Positions 25,225 through 34,236 are shown, counted from the first letter of the stretch. The stretch: 34,302 nt of DNA from an uncultured Prevotellaceae bacterium (GCA_900320585.1 ONSV01000041.1:1-34302); one strand, 5' to 3'. The notes: generated by a model from the sequence alone, not told the origin. Numbers and translations are program-made.

Positions 25225-26709
25225 TCATCGCACGCCAAAGTCCTTGCGAGACTCAGCATTGATGGCCTGGCTGGCCTGATGACTATCGAAGCGAGTGGGG
25301 CCAGTGATGAAATCGGGCACATTGAACGAGAGGAAACGCTCGCGATAGAAACGGCGTGGATTCTGCTGCGGCAACATAAAGGCCTTGGTAACCCTGCCCT
25401 GGGTATCGACATGGCAGAAATAAGGCCGTGTGAAAAGGCCGTCGTCGCGACGTGAGCTAAGCACCATCCAACGAGAGTTTGAGCTCCAATTGTGGAACGA
25501 CTCCGTGTCTTCAGAGTTTGCCCCAGTCATGGGCCGGCTCTCCCCTGTAGAGAGATCGAGCAGATAGAGGTCGGCCTCATGATGCCAGATACTGAACTGT
25601 CCGTAGTCGGAGAGTGTATAGCAAAGGAAGCGCCCGTCGTAGGAAGGACGAGGGAAGGACACCGACTTCTTCTGAGCCTCAGCGTTGACGATGATGTCAA
25701 TCTGGCTGCCGAAGCTGCCCGTTGAGGGGTCGAAATCGATGCGGCAGAGATTATAGCGGATGGAATCGAGCTGATGACTACCCTCGGGGAGAGCCTGAGC
25801 CGCACAGAAATAGAGCGAACGGCCGTCGGCAGAGAAAACAGGGAAGGTCTCATAGATGGATTCATTCTTGAGAAGTGGCGAAAGAATCAACTCATTCTTG
25901 TCGACATCGTATACCTGAAGGTCGGATGCGTCGTCGAAGACCTCGATACGGTTGGGGTGAGCGCTGTGGAACGTCTGTTTGGTGACGTTGGTAGAATAAG
26001 CAATATACTTACCCGACGGATGCCAATAGGGATATACACAAAGGCCCAGCGTCTGGTCGGTCTTGGTGTTGTAGGCGGTGACAGGGCCAAAGTCCTTGCG
26101 CAGCAGTGTGGCGCCATGAGGTCCACGGATATGAAGGCTCATATCGGCAGGATTGCCGCGGTTGAAGCTATGGCAGTTGACGCATCCCTCGAACTGCGTG
26201 TTCTCGATCAACGCACGCTCGTCGAAAGAAGAAAGGTCGCGCTCATAGATGCCCATTTTGCTCCACACCTCATGACCCGGTGCGATAAGACGGTAGCAGA
26301 TGCCATAGTCGATACTGTCGGGGCTGACATAGATTGAGAAAGGACGGTAAGTGTGCCAGCCATCGGCATATTTGGCCGAGACGGTGACGCTGAGCGAATC
26401 GCCCTGGTTCTTGCCGAGCAGTGAGTGCCACTCGTCAAGGTCGAAGTCGACCAATTCCTCACCCTGGCTGTGCAAGCTGTTACCATGGTGGTCTGTTATG
26501 ACGGCATCGACCAGCAATGCCGTCTCATCTGCCATGCAAAAGCAGAGCGGAGCAATATTCACGGGTATGGTGACACCAAGGTAGTCGGGATAGATCAGAG
26601 GCAGGGCCGTCTCCTGTTTTGCGTTACTGACCGTTTCGGAAGTGCAACCCATCATCCCCATCAATCCCAACAATCCAATCAATATGTGTGTATATAGAGT
26701 CTTTTTCAT
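25225..26709 (-). CDS. Beta-propeller (PD40/TolB-like) lipoprotein with CxxCH motif, copy 2
   Basis: A 494-residue lipoprotein: the signal peptide ends in GMMGC (C22). Residues about 35-150 look like a beta-sandwich (YLGVTIPVNIAPLCFCMAD). A single c-type haem-attachment motif, CVNCH, lies at 176-180. Residues about 215-460 form a PD40/WD40-like propeller with repeats such as YPYWHPSGKYIAYST, FPVFSADGRSLYFCA, FPRPSYDGRFLCYTL and WSSNSRWMVLSS. It is paralogous to the gene at 28245: compare NRIEVFDDASDLQVYDV with NKIEVFDLASDIILYDV. It is the last gene of a four-gene cluster, 3 bp after the membrane-protein gene. Haem binding is a prediction from CxxCH only; a second axial ligand is not assigned. 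The function is unknown to me. Confidence 0.88.
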   Translation of the reverse strand: MKKTLYTHILIGLLGLMGMMGCTSETVSNAKQETALPLIYPDYLGVTIPVNIAPLCFCMADETALLVDAVITDHHGNSLHSQGEELVDFDLDEWHSLLGKNQGDSLSVTVSAKYADGWHTYRPFSIYVSPDSIDYGICYRLIAPGHEVWSKMGIYERDLSSFDERALIENTQFEGCVNCHSFNRGNPADMSLHIRGPHGATLLRKDFGPVTAYNTKTDQTLGLCVYPYWHPSGKYIAYSTNVTKQTFHSAHPNRIEVFDDASDLQVYDVDKNELILSPLLKNESIYETFPVFSADGRSLYFCAAQALPEGSHQLDSIRYNLCRIDFDPSTGSFGSQIDIIVNAEAQKKSVSFPRPSYDGRFLCYTLSDYGQFSIWHHEADLYLLDLSTGESRPMTGANSEDTESFHNWSSNSRWMVLSSRRDDGLFTRPYFCHVDTQGRVTKAFMLPQQNPRRFYRERFLSFNVPDFITGPTRFDSHQASQAINAESRKDFGVR

Positions 26710-26712
26710 CGC

Positions 26713-28248
26713 TTATTGGTATTGAAGTAGTAATTTGGTATAGTTCTCACGGTCGCCCGTCAGCATATAGTAGGCCTTCAGGTATTCATAGGCAAGGCGA
26801 TTGTCGGTGTTGCTGAGAAAGAGGCTCTGGAGCATCTCAGAAGTGACATGGTCGCCGAAGAAAAAGTTATCCTTGTAGGCCATTCGGCGCAAGCGTCCGT
26901 ATTCGGGATGCTTGGCTATCGCTTTTTCATCGCCCAGCAGCGGCAGTGTCTCGTTTGCCCAATCACGATAGAAGATGGTTTTCTGCAGCGCCGAGAGATA
27001 CTTGCGGGCCACTTCGTAGTTGCCGAGAATCAGGTTGGTTTGTGCCAGTCGCTTGTAGCATCGGCCACTTTTCTGGAAGTCAAGAATCGCCTCCTGTGCC
27101 TCGAAGACCGTCCGCTGGGCGATGGCCGTCATCCCCAGCTGATAGAAAGCCTCGGCTGTGGGCAGCGGACTGGTAGCATCGGTCCCGATATCGGGCAAAA
27201 GGCCCAAGAGCCCGTTCTGGTTATAGTCGAACAGGTGTGTCGAGAGCAAGCCCTGCATGCCCAAGGCAAGATTCTGCACCGTCACGCCGATTTGGTTGTT
27301 CGGTCTCTCAGTGTTAATCGTCTCGAGTATGCGGTTCCATTGCTGGAAACGGGCCATAAAATCGTATTTCATCACCTTTTCGGCCTTGAAATTGCTGTTT
27401 TTCCAGACGAGGCTCCCCATAATGATCATCACCAGCAAAAATGTGGAAAGAGGAAAGAGGAAAGAGGAAGAAGATGTCTTGGCCCAAGAGTGACAGACAC
27501 GAACAATGAGTGTGAGGACGAAGACAGACAGGGCAGCCGACCAAAGCAACACGGGAAATGCAGTGGGATATCGATGGTAATGCAGGCCGTACCAAAGATT
27601 GCCTGTAGCTACCGGGAGACAGTAGGACAGCAAGAAGGGCATGACCACCAAGAGCACAAGCACCACACCATACCATGCAGTAGCGCCTTTTACCTTAGAA
27701 TCCAGGGGAGATGCATCCTTTCCGTTCAACCCAGCTGCCTGCAACAAGAAGAACACCAGGCATACAGGTCCCGCCATCCAATAGAGTACAGGAATTGCAG
27801 CAATGAGCAGGATTCGGGGCACCCAACCGCTGCGGGGCAACATGCTGAAAGCCCAGGAAGCGAGAAGAGTGAGCACGACGGCCCAGACGCCCCCCAGCAG
27901 TGCATTCTCGTCGAGCAGGAAGAGCCAGAGCAGGAATGAAGGTATGAAACTCAGGGCGTAGAAACGTCCCCAACTGACAAGGCGTAGTGTCAGGAGTTGC
28001 ACGCCCGAGAGCAGAACAGCGATGATAAGGGCTCCCACCCATGCATAGAGGAAGAACTGCGTGCAGAAGCGTCCCAGCAGGTCGGCCACGCCTCCCGGCA
28101 ACTTGACAACATCCCACACATAGGTGCTGTCGAAGAGGAAAAGTTGGAACTGCTCCTGGTAATGCAGATGATGCGGATAGGCCAGTCCGAAAAAGAGGAA
28201 GACCGCCACACCGAAAAGAAGGGTGCATAAAGTGAGTATAAATTTCAT
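26713..28248 (-). CDS. Polytopic membrane protein with C-terminal helical (TPR-like) domain, copy 2
   Basis: A 511-residue protein. The first ~290 residues hold roughly eight to ten hydrophobic helices, with a first extracytoplasmic loop HYQEQFQLFLFDSTYVWD. After LVMIIMGSLVWKN the rest is soluble and helical, with pairs of amphipathic helices of TPR type (AEAFYQLGMTAIAQ, AQTNLILGNYEVARKYLSAL, AYEYLKAYYMLTGDRENYTKLL). It is paralogous to the gene at 29743: QQWNRILETINTERP and VQNLALGMQGLL align with DNWKEILRMAEENP and LKNIALMNEGGLL. The ATG overlaps the stop of the preceding lipoprotein gene by 4 bp, and the next gene starts 3 bp after its stop. I think it belongs to the Bacteroidetes DUF6057 group, but this is from memory. 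The function is unknown; a GT-C-like glycosyltransferase layout is possible but unproven. Confidence 0.85.
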   Translation of the reverse strand: MKFILTLCTLLFGVAVFLFFGLAYPHHLHYQEQFQLFLFDSTYVWDVVKLPGGVADLLGRFCTQFFLYAWVGALIIAVLLSGVQLLTLRLVSWGRFYALSFIPSFLLWLFLLDENALLGGVWAVVLTLLASWAFSMLPRSGWVPRILLIAAIPVLYWMAGPVCLVFFLLQAAGLNGKDASPLDSKVKGATAWYGVVLVLLVVMPFLLSYCLPVATGNLWYGLHYHRYPTAFPVLLWSAALSVFVLTLIVRVCHSWAKTSSSSFLFPLSTFLLVMIIMGSLVWKNSNFKAEKVMKYDFMARFQQWNRILETINTERPNNQIGVTVQNLALGMQGLLSTHLFDYNQNGLLGLLPDIGTDATSPLPTAEAFYQLGMTAIAQRTVFEAQEAILDFQKSGRCYKRLAQTNLILGNYEVARKYLSALQKTIFYRDWANETLPLLGDEKAIAKHPEYGRLRRMAYKDNFFFGDHVTSEMLQSLFLSNTDNRLAYEYLKAYYMLTGDRENYTKLLLQYQ

Positions 28249-29735
28249 TTGATTGCCTTGCTAAATTCTTCGACACTGATACCGACAGGCTCAACCATGA
28301 ACTCCGGACGGTTGTAGCACAACAGACGGAAGATGTTTTGTTCAGGATCTTCCTGCGGCAGCATAAATGCCTTTTCAGCCTTACCATTGTTGAAATAGGA
28401 AAAATAGACTCGGCTGTAGTTGCCATCGCCCCGACGGCTTGACAACATAATCCAATGTCCGTTGCTCGACCACGTCGGATAACTGTCGGCAAAGCCTTCA
28501 CTGTTCAGATTGGTTAAGTCAAGGGGCGTAGGATTCTGCTCGTTGAGCGGGATACAAACAGCATCGGCATCACTGTGCCTGATATGGAAACAACCATACT
28601 GCCCCTGGGCAAAGAGGAGATAGCGCCCGTCGGGACTTACTCGTGGCAAGGTGGCACTCTTGTCTTGCGAGGCAGCATCATAGACGAGTTCCTCTTCACC
28701 GAAACTGTGCGATGCCTCGTCGAACGAACGGCGGTAGAGGTTGTATTGCAATTTCGGGTAAGTAAACCTAATATCCTTGTCGCGCAGCTCTTCTGGAAGC
28801 GGCAAAGTCTTACAGTAATAAAGGTATTTGCCATCGGGCGACCAAGTAGGATACACTTCAAGAACAGTGGAATCGTTGCTGACGATGCTCACCGAGTCGG
28901 TCTTTACGTCGTAGAGGATGATGTCGCTGGCAAGGTCGAAGACCTCGATTTTATTGTGATTTGCCGTATGGAATGCCTGACGTGTCTTGCAGGCCGCAAA
29001 GGCTACCAACTTGGCAGTTGGATGCCATGCAGGATAGGCGCCACCGGAAATAGTGTAGTCGCGCCTCAAGTCTACTTTCGATACCTTACCATCGTTCACA
29101 ATCACCGTACCGCCATTAGAGAGACGCACATGGAAGAGCATGTTGTCGGTCTTGTAGTTCTGATAGCTGTGACAGTTGATGCACTGGCCTTTTCTTCTAT
29201 CAGTACTGGTAATCTCGTTGTTGAAAATCTGTGTCTCTTCGAACGAAGTGAGGTTGCGCTGGGCAATCTCCATGAAAGTCCATGCGACATACGATGGCTC
29301 GATAAGGCGATACGACAGATATTCGTCGATGGGCTCTGGGGCAACATGTATCTCAAACGGCGTGAACGACAACCATTCGCCTTTCTTCTGGCCCCAAACC
29401 TCTACCTTGATACTCTTACCTTTAGAGGCATCAAGCATGGCATGCCATTCCGATTCGGGTATCTGCACCTTCACACCACTGCCGTAAGTCTGCTGCTGGC
29501 CGTCGGGCGTGCTGATACGTGCCACGCATGCTTCGTACTCGCCAGCAGGGAGCATGAAGTTGAGAGGCGCAATATTGCACGGCACGGTGACATCGCAGTA
29601 GTCGGGGAAGATAGCAGGCAGACTCTTTACCGCTTTGGATGCAGAGGGCACTGAGGGGTGATTCACACACGATGACAACAGCAGACTCATGGCAAGAGCC
29701 AGAAGCAGGAAATGGGGGTAGATATATCTTTTCAT
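28245..29735 (-). CDS. Beta-propeller (PD40/TolB-like) lipoprotein with CxxCH motif, copy 1
   Basis: A 496-residue lipoprotein. The start at 29735 is chosen because it opens into a lipoprotein signal peptide ending SLLLSSC (C23); the in-frame ATG 31 codons upstream lies inside the preceding gene. Residues about 38-155 form a beta-sandwich (YCDVTVPCNIAPLNFMLPAG). CINCH at 185-189 is a single haem-c attachment motif, followed by SYQNYKTDNMLFHVR. The propeller spans about 225-470 with blades YPAWHPTAKLVAFAA, YPTWSPDGKYLYYCK, LPRVSPDGRYLLFAQ and YPTWSSNGHWIMLSS. The same order and landmark residues occur in the gene at 25225, so the two are paralogs. The gene starts 7 bp after the stop of the membrane protein at 29743 and overlaps the next start by 4 bp (ATGA), which suggests coordinated synthesis and perhaps a complex. 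Confidence 0.9.
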   Translation of the reverse strand: MKRYIYPHFLLLALAMSLLLSSCVNHPSVPSASKAVKSLPAIFPDYCDVTVPCNIAPLNFMLPAGEYEACVARISTPDGQQQTYGSGVKVQIPESEWHAMLDASKGKSIKVEVWGQKKGEWLSFTPFEIHVAPEPIDEYLSYRLIEPSYVAWTFMEIAQRNLTSFEETQIFNNEITSTDRRKGQCINCHSYQNYKTDNMLFHVRLSNGGTVIVNDGKVSKVDLRRDYTISGGAYPAWHPTAKLVAFAACKTRQAFHTANHNKIEVFDLASDIILYDVKTDSVSIVSNDSTVLEVYPTWSPDGKYLYYCKTLPLPEELRDKDIRFTYPKLQYNLYRRSFDEASHSFGEEELVYDAASQDKSATLPRVSPDGRYLLFAQGQYGCFHIRHSDADAVCIPLNEQNPTPLDLTNLNSEGFADSYPTWSSNGHWIMLSSRRGDGNYSRVYFSYFNNGKAEKAFMLPQEDPEQNIFRLLCYNRPEFMVEPVGISVEEFSKAIK

Positions 29736-29742
29736 TGTTGAC

Positions 29743-31422
29743 TTATGATTGAACTTCACTATGATAATTACCATTTGGAATAAAATATTTCCTTCCGAAG
29801 AGGTTGTACCACCAATAGGTATCTCCATAGTCCTTACGCAGTTCTTCGGCTATCTTTTCAATATCCATTCCAGACTTTGCCAGTTTTTCAAGCGTAGCCC
29901 AGAACTGATTGTAACGGTCGTAAACTGTCTGCTCCACAGGGAGCATCATCCGCTTTTCTTCCGGAGCCTTATCCATGTACAAGATATAAGACTCCTGCGC
30001 ATGAACAGGAAATTCCTCGTTCATGTGCAACTTTACATAATTATGCAGCGCAGGCCAGAAACGACGTGAGTCGCAGCGTAACATGGCATAGAACAACGCC
30101 TGTTCCGAAGCCACCTTACTGTCGGTTTCATTCCATAGGCTAACAATATTGATAATATAACTGTCACTGTTCTCCACGCCGGTGAGTTCGTCGGGATAAG
30201 CTTTCTGCAGTTCCTTTATATTTGCTGTGACCGGAGCTGGCTGCCAGTCGCCGTAGAAGGGGTGATGGTGCAGTATGGCTGTGAAGCGTTTCATCAGTTC
30301 TTTCTCTCCGGTAGCCAAGGTAGAGCGGGAAAGCGCCTTCAACAAGAAAGGCGAGAAACCGTATTGTATGCCATTTTCGTAACTCAGGCGTATGGCTTCA
30401 TTCAACATGCCATAGTTGTAATAGACTAAAGGCGAGGCGATTTCAAAAAGAGTGACATGGAGCGAATCAGAATTGTTGAGTTGGGCAGCGTCATTGCCCA
30501 ATTTGAACGAACGGTCGAGCAGACCGCCTTCGTTCATCAGGGCGATATTCTTGAGGAAGATCATCGTTCGGGTAGGTCTCGGATTCTCCTCCGCCATACG
30601 GAGAATCTCCTTCCAGTTGTCGTCCTCGGCATGGCGCACCATGCGCATCTCGTCGATGTAGTTCTTGAGTATAGAGAATGCCCCAAGAATCCAGAACGGA
30701 ATGGAAAGACGCTTGGTCATATCGCTTGGAGTCATAAAATGCGGGAAGCCAGCCAATATGACATCATCGAATTTTAGATCAGAATAAAGTAGAGTATGCC
30801 AGATACTGGCGGTAAAGAGCATCAAAACAAAACCTAAAAACTCGCGCCATGTCAGTTTTTCGGTAAAAACCAGACATAATACAAAAAGCAAAGCAAACCA
30901 TCCTAACACAGGATAGAGGCAGAAGGCTATCAGATACCAAGCCAAATGCCATTTGCGAGGGGTATTACGTGCTGCCCAAAAGAGCAGCAGTATGATGAGA
31001 TAACCTACCGACTGCGAAAACCAATAGCCTCTGATGGAGTTAATATAAATCCAATAGCCCAAATCAACAATCGATGTAAGCAGACAGGCAACAGGCAAAA
31101 GCATCAGGGCGACGGTATTTCCTTTAAGCCGGAATGCCCTGGCTCCCACGAAGAAGACAAGTGCCCAGATAGCGACCTGCACTGCTGCGCCCAAAGCCGG
31201 ATAATAGAAGAGCTGTGTGAGCCAGGCTCCCACATACCGCATCAGGCCAAAGGGCTTCGACATAAGCGTATGGAAGAAGGGCGCACCGTAAATGAACTCG
31301 GAACGCTCGTGTGCCGTGTAGAGCACCTCTTGGTTAAGATATAAAATATATACGGCAAACAAGAAGAAAGCCAACAGACTTACATAAAGAATGGCACCAG
31401 ACGCTTTGCTTGTTTTTATCAT
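29743..31422 (-). CDS. Polytopic membrane protein with C-terminal helical (TPR-like) domain, copy 1
   Basis: A 559-residue inner-membrane protein. TM1 is at about residues 10-30 (LYVSLLAFFLFAVYILYL). A loop with NQEVLYTAHERSEF and KPFGLMRYVGAW follows, then about seven more hydrophobic segments up to residue ~255 (IPFWILGAFSILKNYI). The remaining ~300 residues are soluble and helical, with repeat-like units (EQALFYAMLRCDSRRFWPAL) and a tyrosine/tryptophan-rich end (YGDTYWWYNLFG). It is paralogous to the gene at 26713, with shared landmarks in the first loop and at the TM/soluble boundary, though much diverged. It is the first gene of the four-gene cluster and directly follows a hairpin at 31440-31467; no clear promoter was found between that hairpin and its start. 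Its base composition is visibly more AT-rich than the left part of the window. Confidence 0.85.
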   Translation of the reverse strand: MIKTSKASGAILYVSLLAFFLFAVYILYLNQEVLYTAHERSEFIYGAPFFHTLMSKPFGLMRYVGAWLTQLFYYPALGAAVQVAIWALVFFVGARAFRLKGNTVALMLLPVACLLTSIVDLGYWIYINSIRGYWFSQSVGYLIILLLFWAARNTPRKWHLAWYLIAFCLYPVLGWFALLFVLCLVFTEKLTWREFLGFVLMLFTASIWHTLLYSDLKFDDVILAGFPHFMTPSDMTKRLSIPFWILGAFSILKNYIDEMRMVRHAEDDNWKEILRMAEENPRPTRTMIFLKNIALMNEGGLLDRSFKLGNDAAQLNNSDSLHVTLFEIASPLVYYNYGMLNEAIRLSYENGIQYGFSPFLLKALSRSTLATGEKELMKRFTAILHHHPFYGDWQPAPVTANIKELQKAYPDELTGVENSDSYIINIVSLWNETDSKVASEQALFYAMLRCDSRRFWPALHNYVKLHMNEEFPVHAQESYILYMDKAPEEKRMMLPVEQTVYDRYNQFWATLEKLAKSGMDIEKIAEELRKDYGDTYWWYNLFGRKYFIPNGNYHSEVQS

Positions 31423-31439
31423 TTTTTATATGCTTTAAA

Positions 31440-31467
31440 AGGCTGACTCAATAAAATGAGTCAGCCT
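31440..31467 (-). terminator. Hairpin terminator or attenuator between the SusCD unit and the membrane/propeller cluster
   Basis: AGGCTGACTCA (31440-31450) pairs perfectly over 11 bp with TGAGTCAGCCT (31457-31467), with a 6-nt loop. Read on the minus strand it is followed by TTTTAAAGC, as in an intrinsic terminator. It ends the SusC/SusD/lipoprotein transcript 18 bases before the next ATG. Since no promoter is visible, partial read-through may feed the next cluster. Confidence 0.8.
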
Positions 31468-31494
31468 ATTATTGATTATACCGATAAGGAATGA

Positions 31495-32238
31495 TTATTC
31501 CTCATAGTAAACGGAATTGATTGTACAGGTACCGGCAGTGACCATGAGACAGAGGTCATGACCACCGCCACCATTACCTTGTGCACATACCTTAGCTATG
31601 CTCTCGGTAAGTTGAAGTTCATTCAGACCAGGATTCCATTTAATATGTGTCTCACTGCCGTCAGCATTAAAGTTGTCCCACCAACCAGACATTACTCTGA
31701 CATCTAAATCTGCAGAGGCATCAGCAATATCGAAGATGAGGGTCTTGAAGCCCCAGTAAACATCATCACTCAGGAATGGGAAATGTGCACCTTCACCATC
31801 ACTGAAACGCAAATCATTTGAAACCCAGTTAGCAGGAACGAATGGAGCCTGAACAGCAGGATCCTCTCCATAAATATAGATCTTCTGGAGTGGGTCAGTG
31901 ATTTCCTCACAAGTTACAGGGAATTGAGCAGTAACCTCGGTACCATCGGCACAAACACCAGTAAGGTTGACGGTATAACTACCAAGCTTCATCTTCTTTT
32001 TAGCATAGTTTCCGACGAAATCCTTTCCACCAATATCCCACTTGGCATTGACTGGTGCTGAGGTCGTACAGAAAATAACATTACCATTCTTGCCACTGGC
32101 TGCTTTGTCGACAGTGACATTACTCATAGCCTTAAGTTCATCAGCAGTAATATGACCTCCATTGCCAATATCCTCCGAAGTAGGATCGCAGGCGATAAAC
32201 GCACATACTGCGGCAAATAGCAAAAATATCTTTTTCAT
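31495..32238 (-). CDS. Small surface lipoprotein downstream of SusD (possible glycan-binding protein)
   Basis: A 247-residue lipoprotein; MKKIFLLFAAVCAFIAC ends in a lipobox with C17. After a Gly/Asp-rich linker (DPTSEDIGNGGH) comes an immunoglobulin-like beta domain (about 38-112: NVIFCTTSAPVNAKWDIGG, YTVNLTGVCADGTEVTAQF). A second beta domain (about 115-247) has DVYWGFKTLIFDIADA and VMSGWWDNFN, where exposed aromatics could bind sugar. The position, 21 bp after SusD in the same operon, is that of SusE/SusF-like or surface glycan-binding proteins. No direct family match was recognised, so the binding role is inference from position and beta-sandwich character. Confidence 0.85.
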   Translation of the reverse strand: MKKIFLLFAAVCAFIACDPTSEDIGNGGHITADELKAMSNVTVDKAASGKNGNVIFCTTSAPVNAKWDIGGKDFVGNYAKKKMKLGSYTVNLTGVCADGTEVTAQFPVTCEEITDPLQKIYIYGEDPAVQAPFVPANWVSNDLRFSDGEGAHFPFLSDDVYWGFKTLIFDIADASADLDVRVMSGWWDNFNADGSETHIKWNPGLNELQLTESIAKVCAQGNGGGGHDLCLMVTAGTCTINSVYYEE

Positions 32239-32259
32239 ATTGATTACTAAATTAGAACA

Positions 32260-34236
32260 TTAATAAAGTGTCTTATATTGTGTCTCAGGATTAGCAGCAT
32301 CCCAACCAGAGTTCTGCTTAAGTTTACCATTCTTCACCGTAATCTCACTTTGAGGTTTAGCCAAGAATCCATTGGTATCGATATAACGCTTAGACCAAGA
32401 ACAAGTCATGTGTGCCAATGAACGTTTGTTGGCCTTATCGCCAAGGCATACAATCTGCTTACCAGCCTGAGCCTGGAGAGCCTTAGGAGCGTATGAACTC
32501 TCAGAAGGTTTGTTACCAGACCAACGACGCATATCGTTGAAACGGAGACCTTCGAATGCGAACTCCCAACGGCGCTCATCCTGAACAGCCTTCAAAGAGT
32601 AAGTTGTCTGTGGCACACCTGCACGAGCCTGAACCTGGTTCATGTAGGAAGCATCACCGGTAAGTTCGGTAAGCATCAGGAGAACATCAGAATAACGCAT
32701 CAGGTAGAAGTCCTCGAAGTGGTCGCCCTGCATTTTGTTATCGAGCGAGCTGCCGGTATAACCCTCACACAGGGCCCACCATGTATCGTTGTTCGCACCA
32801 CCGGCATCAAGATTCACCTCGGCGTATTTCTTTACAGAATAGCCAGACTCCTCACAGTCATCCTTCTCGTAAGTATAGCTTTCGAGTTCATTGTTGAGGT
32901 CAATCAAAGAAGCGCGTTTACGGAGGTCGGTATATTCTTTACCTTGTCCACCACTGATCTCGGCAGTGGTCCAATCGTCCCAGATATTACATGAAGGGGT
33001 ACCCTGACCCCAACCTTGGTTGAATGGATAAGTGAAGTTACGGTCACCATTCTGTCCGGAAGCACCGTTACGAAGTCCCCAGAACACAGAGATGTAGTTA
33101 GAATACATACGCTGGGCGTTGTATGCTCCACTGATAGACCATGCTGATGCATTCATAAACTGAACCTGGAAGAGTTCCTCGGTATTACCGTTACCCATAC
33201 CAGGCTGGTCGAAGCAGTTCTTGCGATCCATGTCGGCGATGAACTTGTAGCCGTGACCTGTTCGAATGGTATCCTTTCCAATGACTTTACCGTCAGCATC
33301 CAATTTGTCTTTGATCTCCTTGATGCCACCACCTGCGAGGGTCTCATCATAGAGCAAACTGTTGGAGTACTGCCAGAGTGAGCGGAAGTCCTCGCAGAGT
33401 CTGTAACCACCATTGGCAACAATGTCTTTCAGACCATTGATGACGTCGGCCTGAGTAAGATCACCAGCGGTGCAACCCTCCTGTTCAACAAGTTTGATAG
33501 CAGGAGCACTGCCAGAAGCGAGTTCAGCCACATTCTTGTAGAAGCCGGCCCAGAACATATATGCACGGGCGATGAAAGCCTCGGCAACATACTTATTGGC
33601 GTGACCATCACCATAACCTCTGTCTGTACCCATGAGATTCTTTCCTGAAACCATATCTGAGAGAATCTGTGGGTAGATAGCCGTTTCAGCGTCAGCCTGC
33701 TCCTCCATCTCTGGAGTAGTAACTGAGGCTGTGATCAAAGGCACATCGCCAAACAACTGGGAGAGCCAGAGGTAATAAAGACCACGCATGAAATAAGCCT
33801 CACCAAGGAGTTGATTACGCAGAGACTTTTGGTCATCTTTCCAAGGCACATTGTCGATAGTCTCAATAGTAGAAGTGGCACGAGCAATGCCGCCATAGAG
33901 AAGTTTGTAAGGCTCAGCAAATTGATTAACACTCATCTCTACAAGATGATGGAGAGACTTCACCTTGTTGTCCTGCAAACCGCCACTGCCATAGCAGTTG
34001 TCTGACATCACTTCCCACCAGAACCAAATATTCTGGTTGTCAGAGTCGCCGCCACCCATGGTATTCATGATTGCATAGGTTGCTGAAAGCTCTGATTCTA
34101 CATCCGCAACCTTACCGGGGAATACAGCATCGGTAACCTCTGTTTTACGAGGGTCTGTGTCCAGCATGTCGTTACAAGAAGTGAACAAGGTTACTGCTGC
34201 CAAAACAGCAAACGCTGATAAAATATATTTTTTCAT
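32260..34236 (-). CDS. SusD/RagB-type glycan-binding lipoprotein (second pair)
   Basis: A 658-residue lipoprotein; the signal peptide ends in TLFTSC (C21). SusD landmarks are present: the N-terminal NDMLDTDPR, LLGEAYFMRGLYYLWLSQLFGDVPL in the TPR-like helical core, LMRYSDVLLMLTELTGD, and DERRWEFAFEGLRFNDMRRW in the C-terminal part. It is about 120 residues longer than the SusD at 21730, mostly through central insertions rich in Gly, Asn and aromatic residues (GLRNGASGQNGDRNF, WGQGTPSCNIWDDW). It pairs with the SusC that ends 15 bp upstream and precedes the small lipoprotein. Base composition is clearly lower in G+C than in the genes at 1-24 kb. The glycan is unknown. Confidence 0.95.
   Translation of the reverse strand: MKKYILSAFAVLAAVTLFTSCNDMLDTDPRKTEVTDAVFPGKVADVESELSATYAIMNTMGGGDSDNQNIWFWWEVMSDNCYGSGGLQDNKVKSLHHLVEMSVNQFAEPYKLLYGGIARATSTIETIDNVPWKDDQKSLRNQLLGEAYFMRGLYYLWLSQLFGDVPLITASVTTPEMEEQADAETAIYPQILSDMVSGKNLMGTDRGYGDGHANKYVAEAFIARAYMFWAGFYKNVAELASGSAPAIKLVEQEGCTAGDLTQADVINGLKDIVANGGYRLCEDFRSLWQYSNSLLYDETLAGGGIKEIKDKLDADGKVIGKDTIRTGHGYKFIADMDRKNCFDQPGMGNGNTEELFQVQFMNASAWSISGAYNAQRMYSNYISVFWGLRNGASGQNGDRNFTYPFNQGWGQGTPSCNIWDDWTTAEISGGQGKEYTDLRKRASLIDLNNELESYTYEKDDCEESGYSVKKYAEVNLDAGGANNDTWWALCEGYTGSSLDNKMQGDHFEDFYLMRYSDVLLMLTELTGDASYMNQVQARAGVPQTTYSLKAVQDERRWEFAFEGLRFNDMRRWSGNKPSESSYAPKALQAQAGKQIVCLGDKANKRSLAHMTCSWSKRYIDTNGFLAKPQSEITVKNGKLKQNSGWDAANPETQYKTLY

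Noticed and set aside
25225-31422. Recent tandem duplication of the membrane/propeller pair
   Set aside because: The copies share landmarks but differ over most positions and differ in base composition, so the duplication is old or the copies arrived separately.
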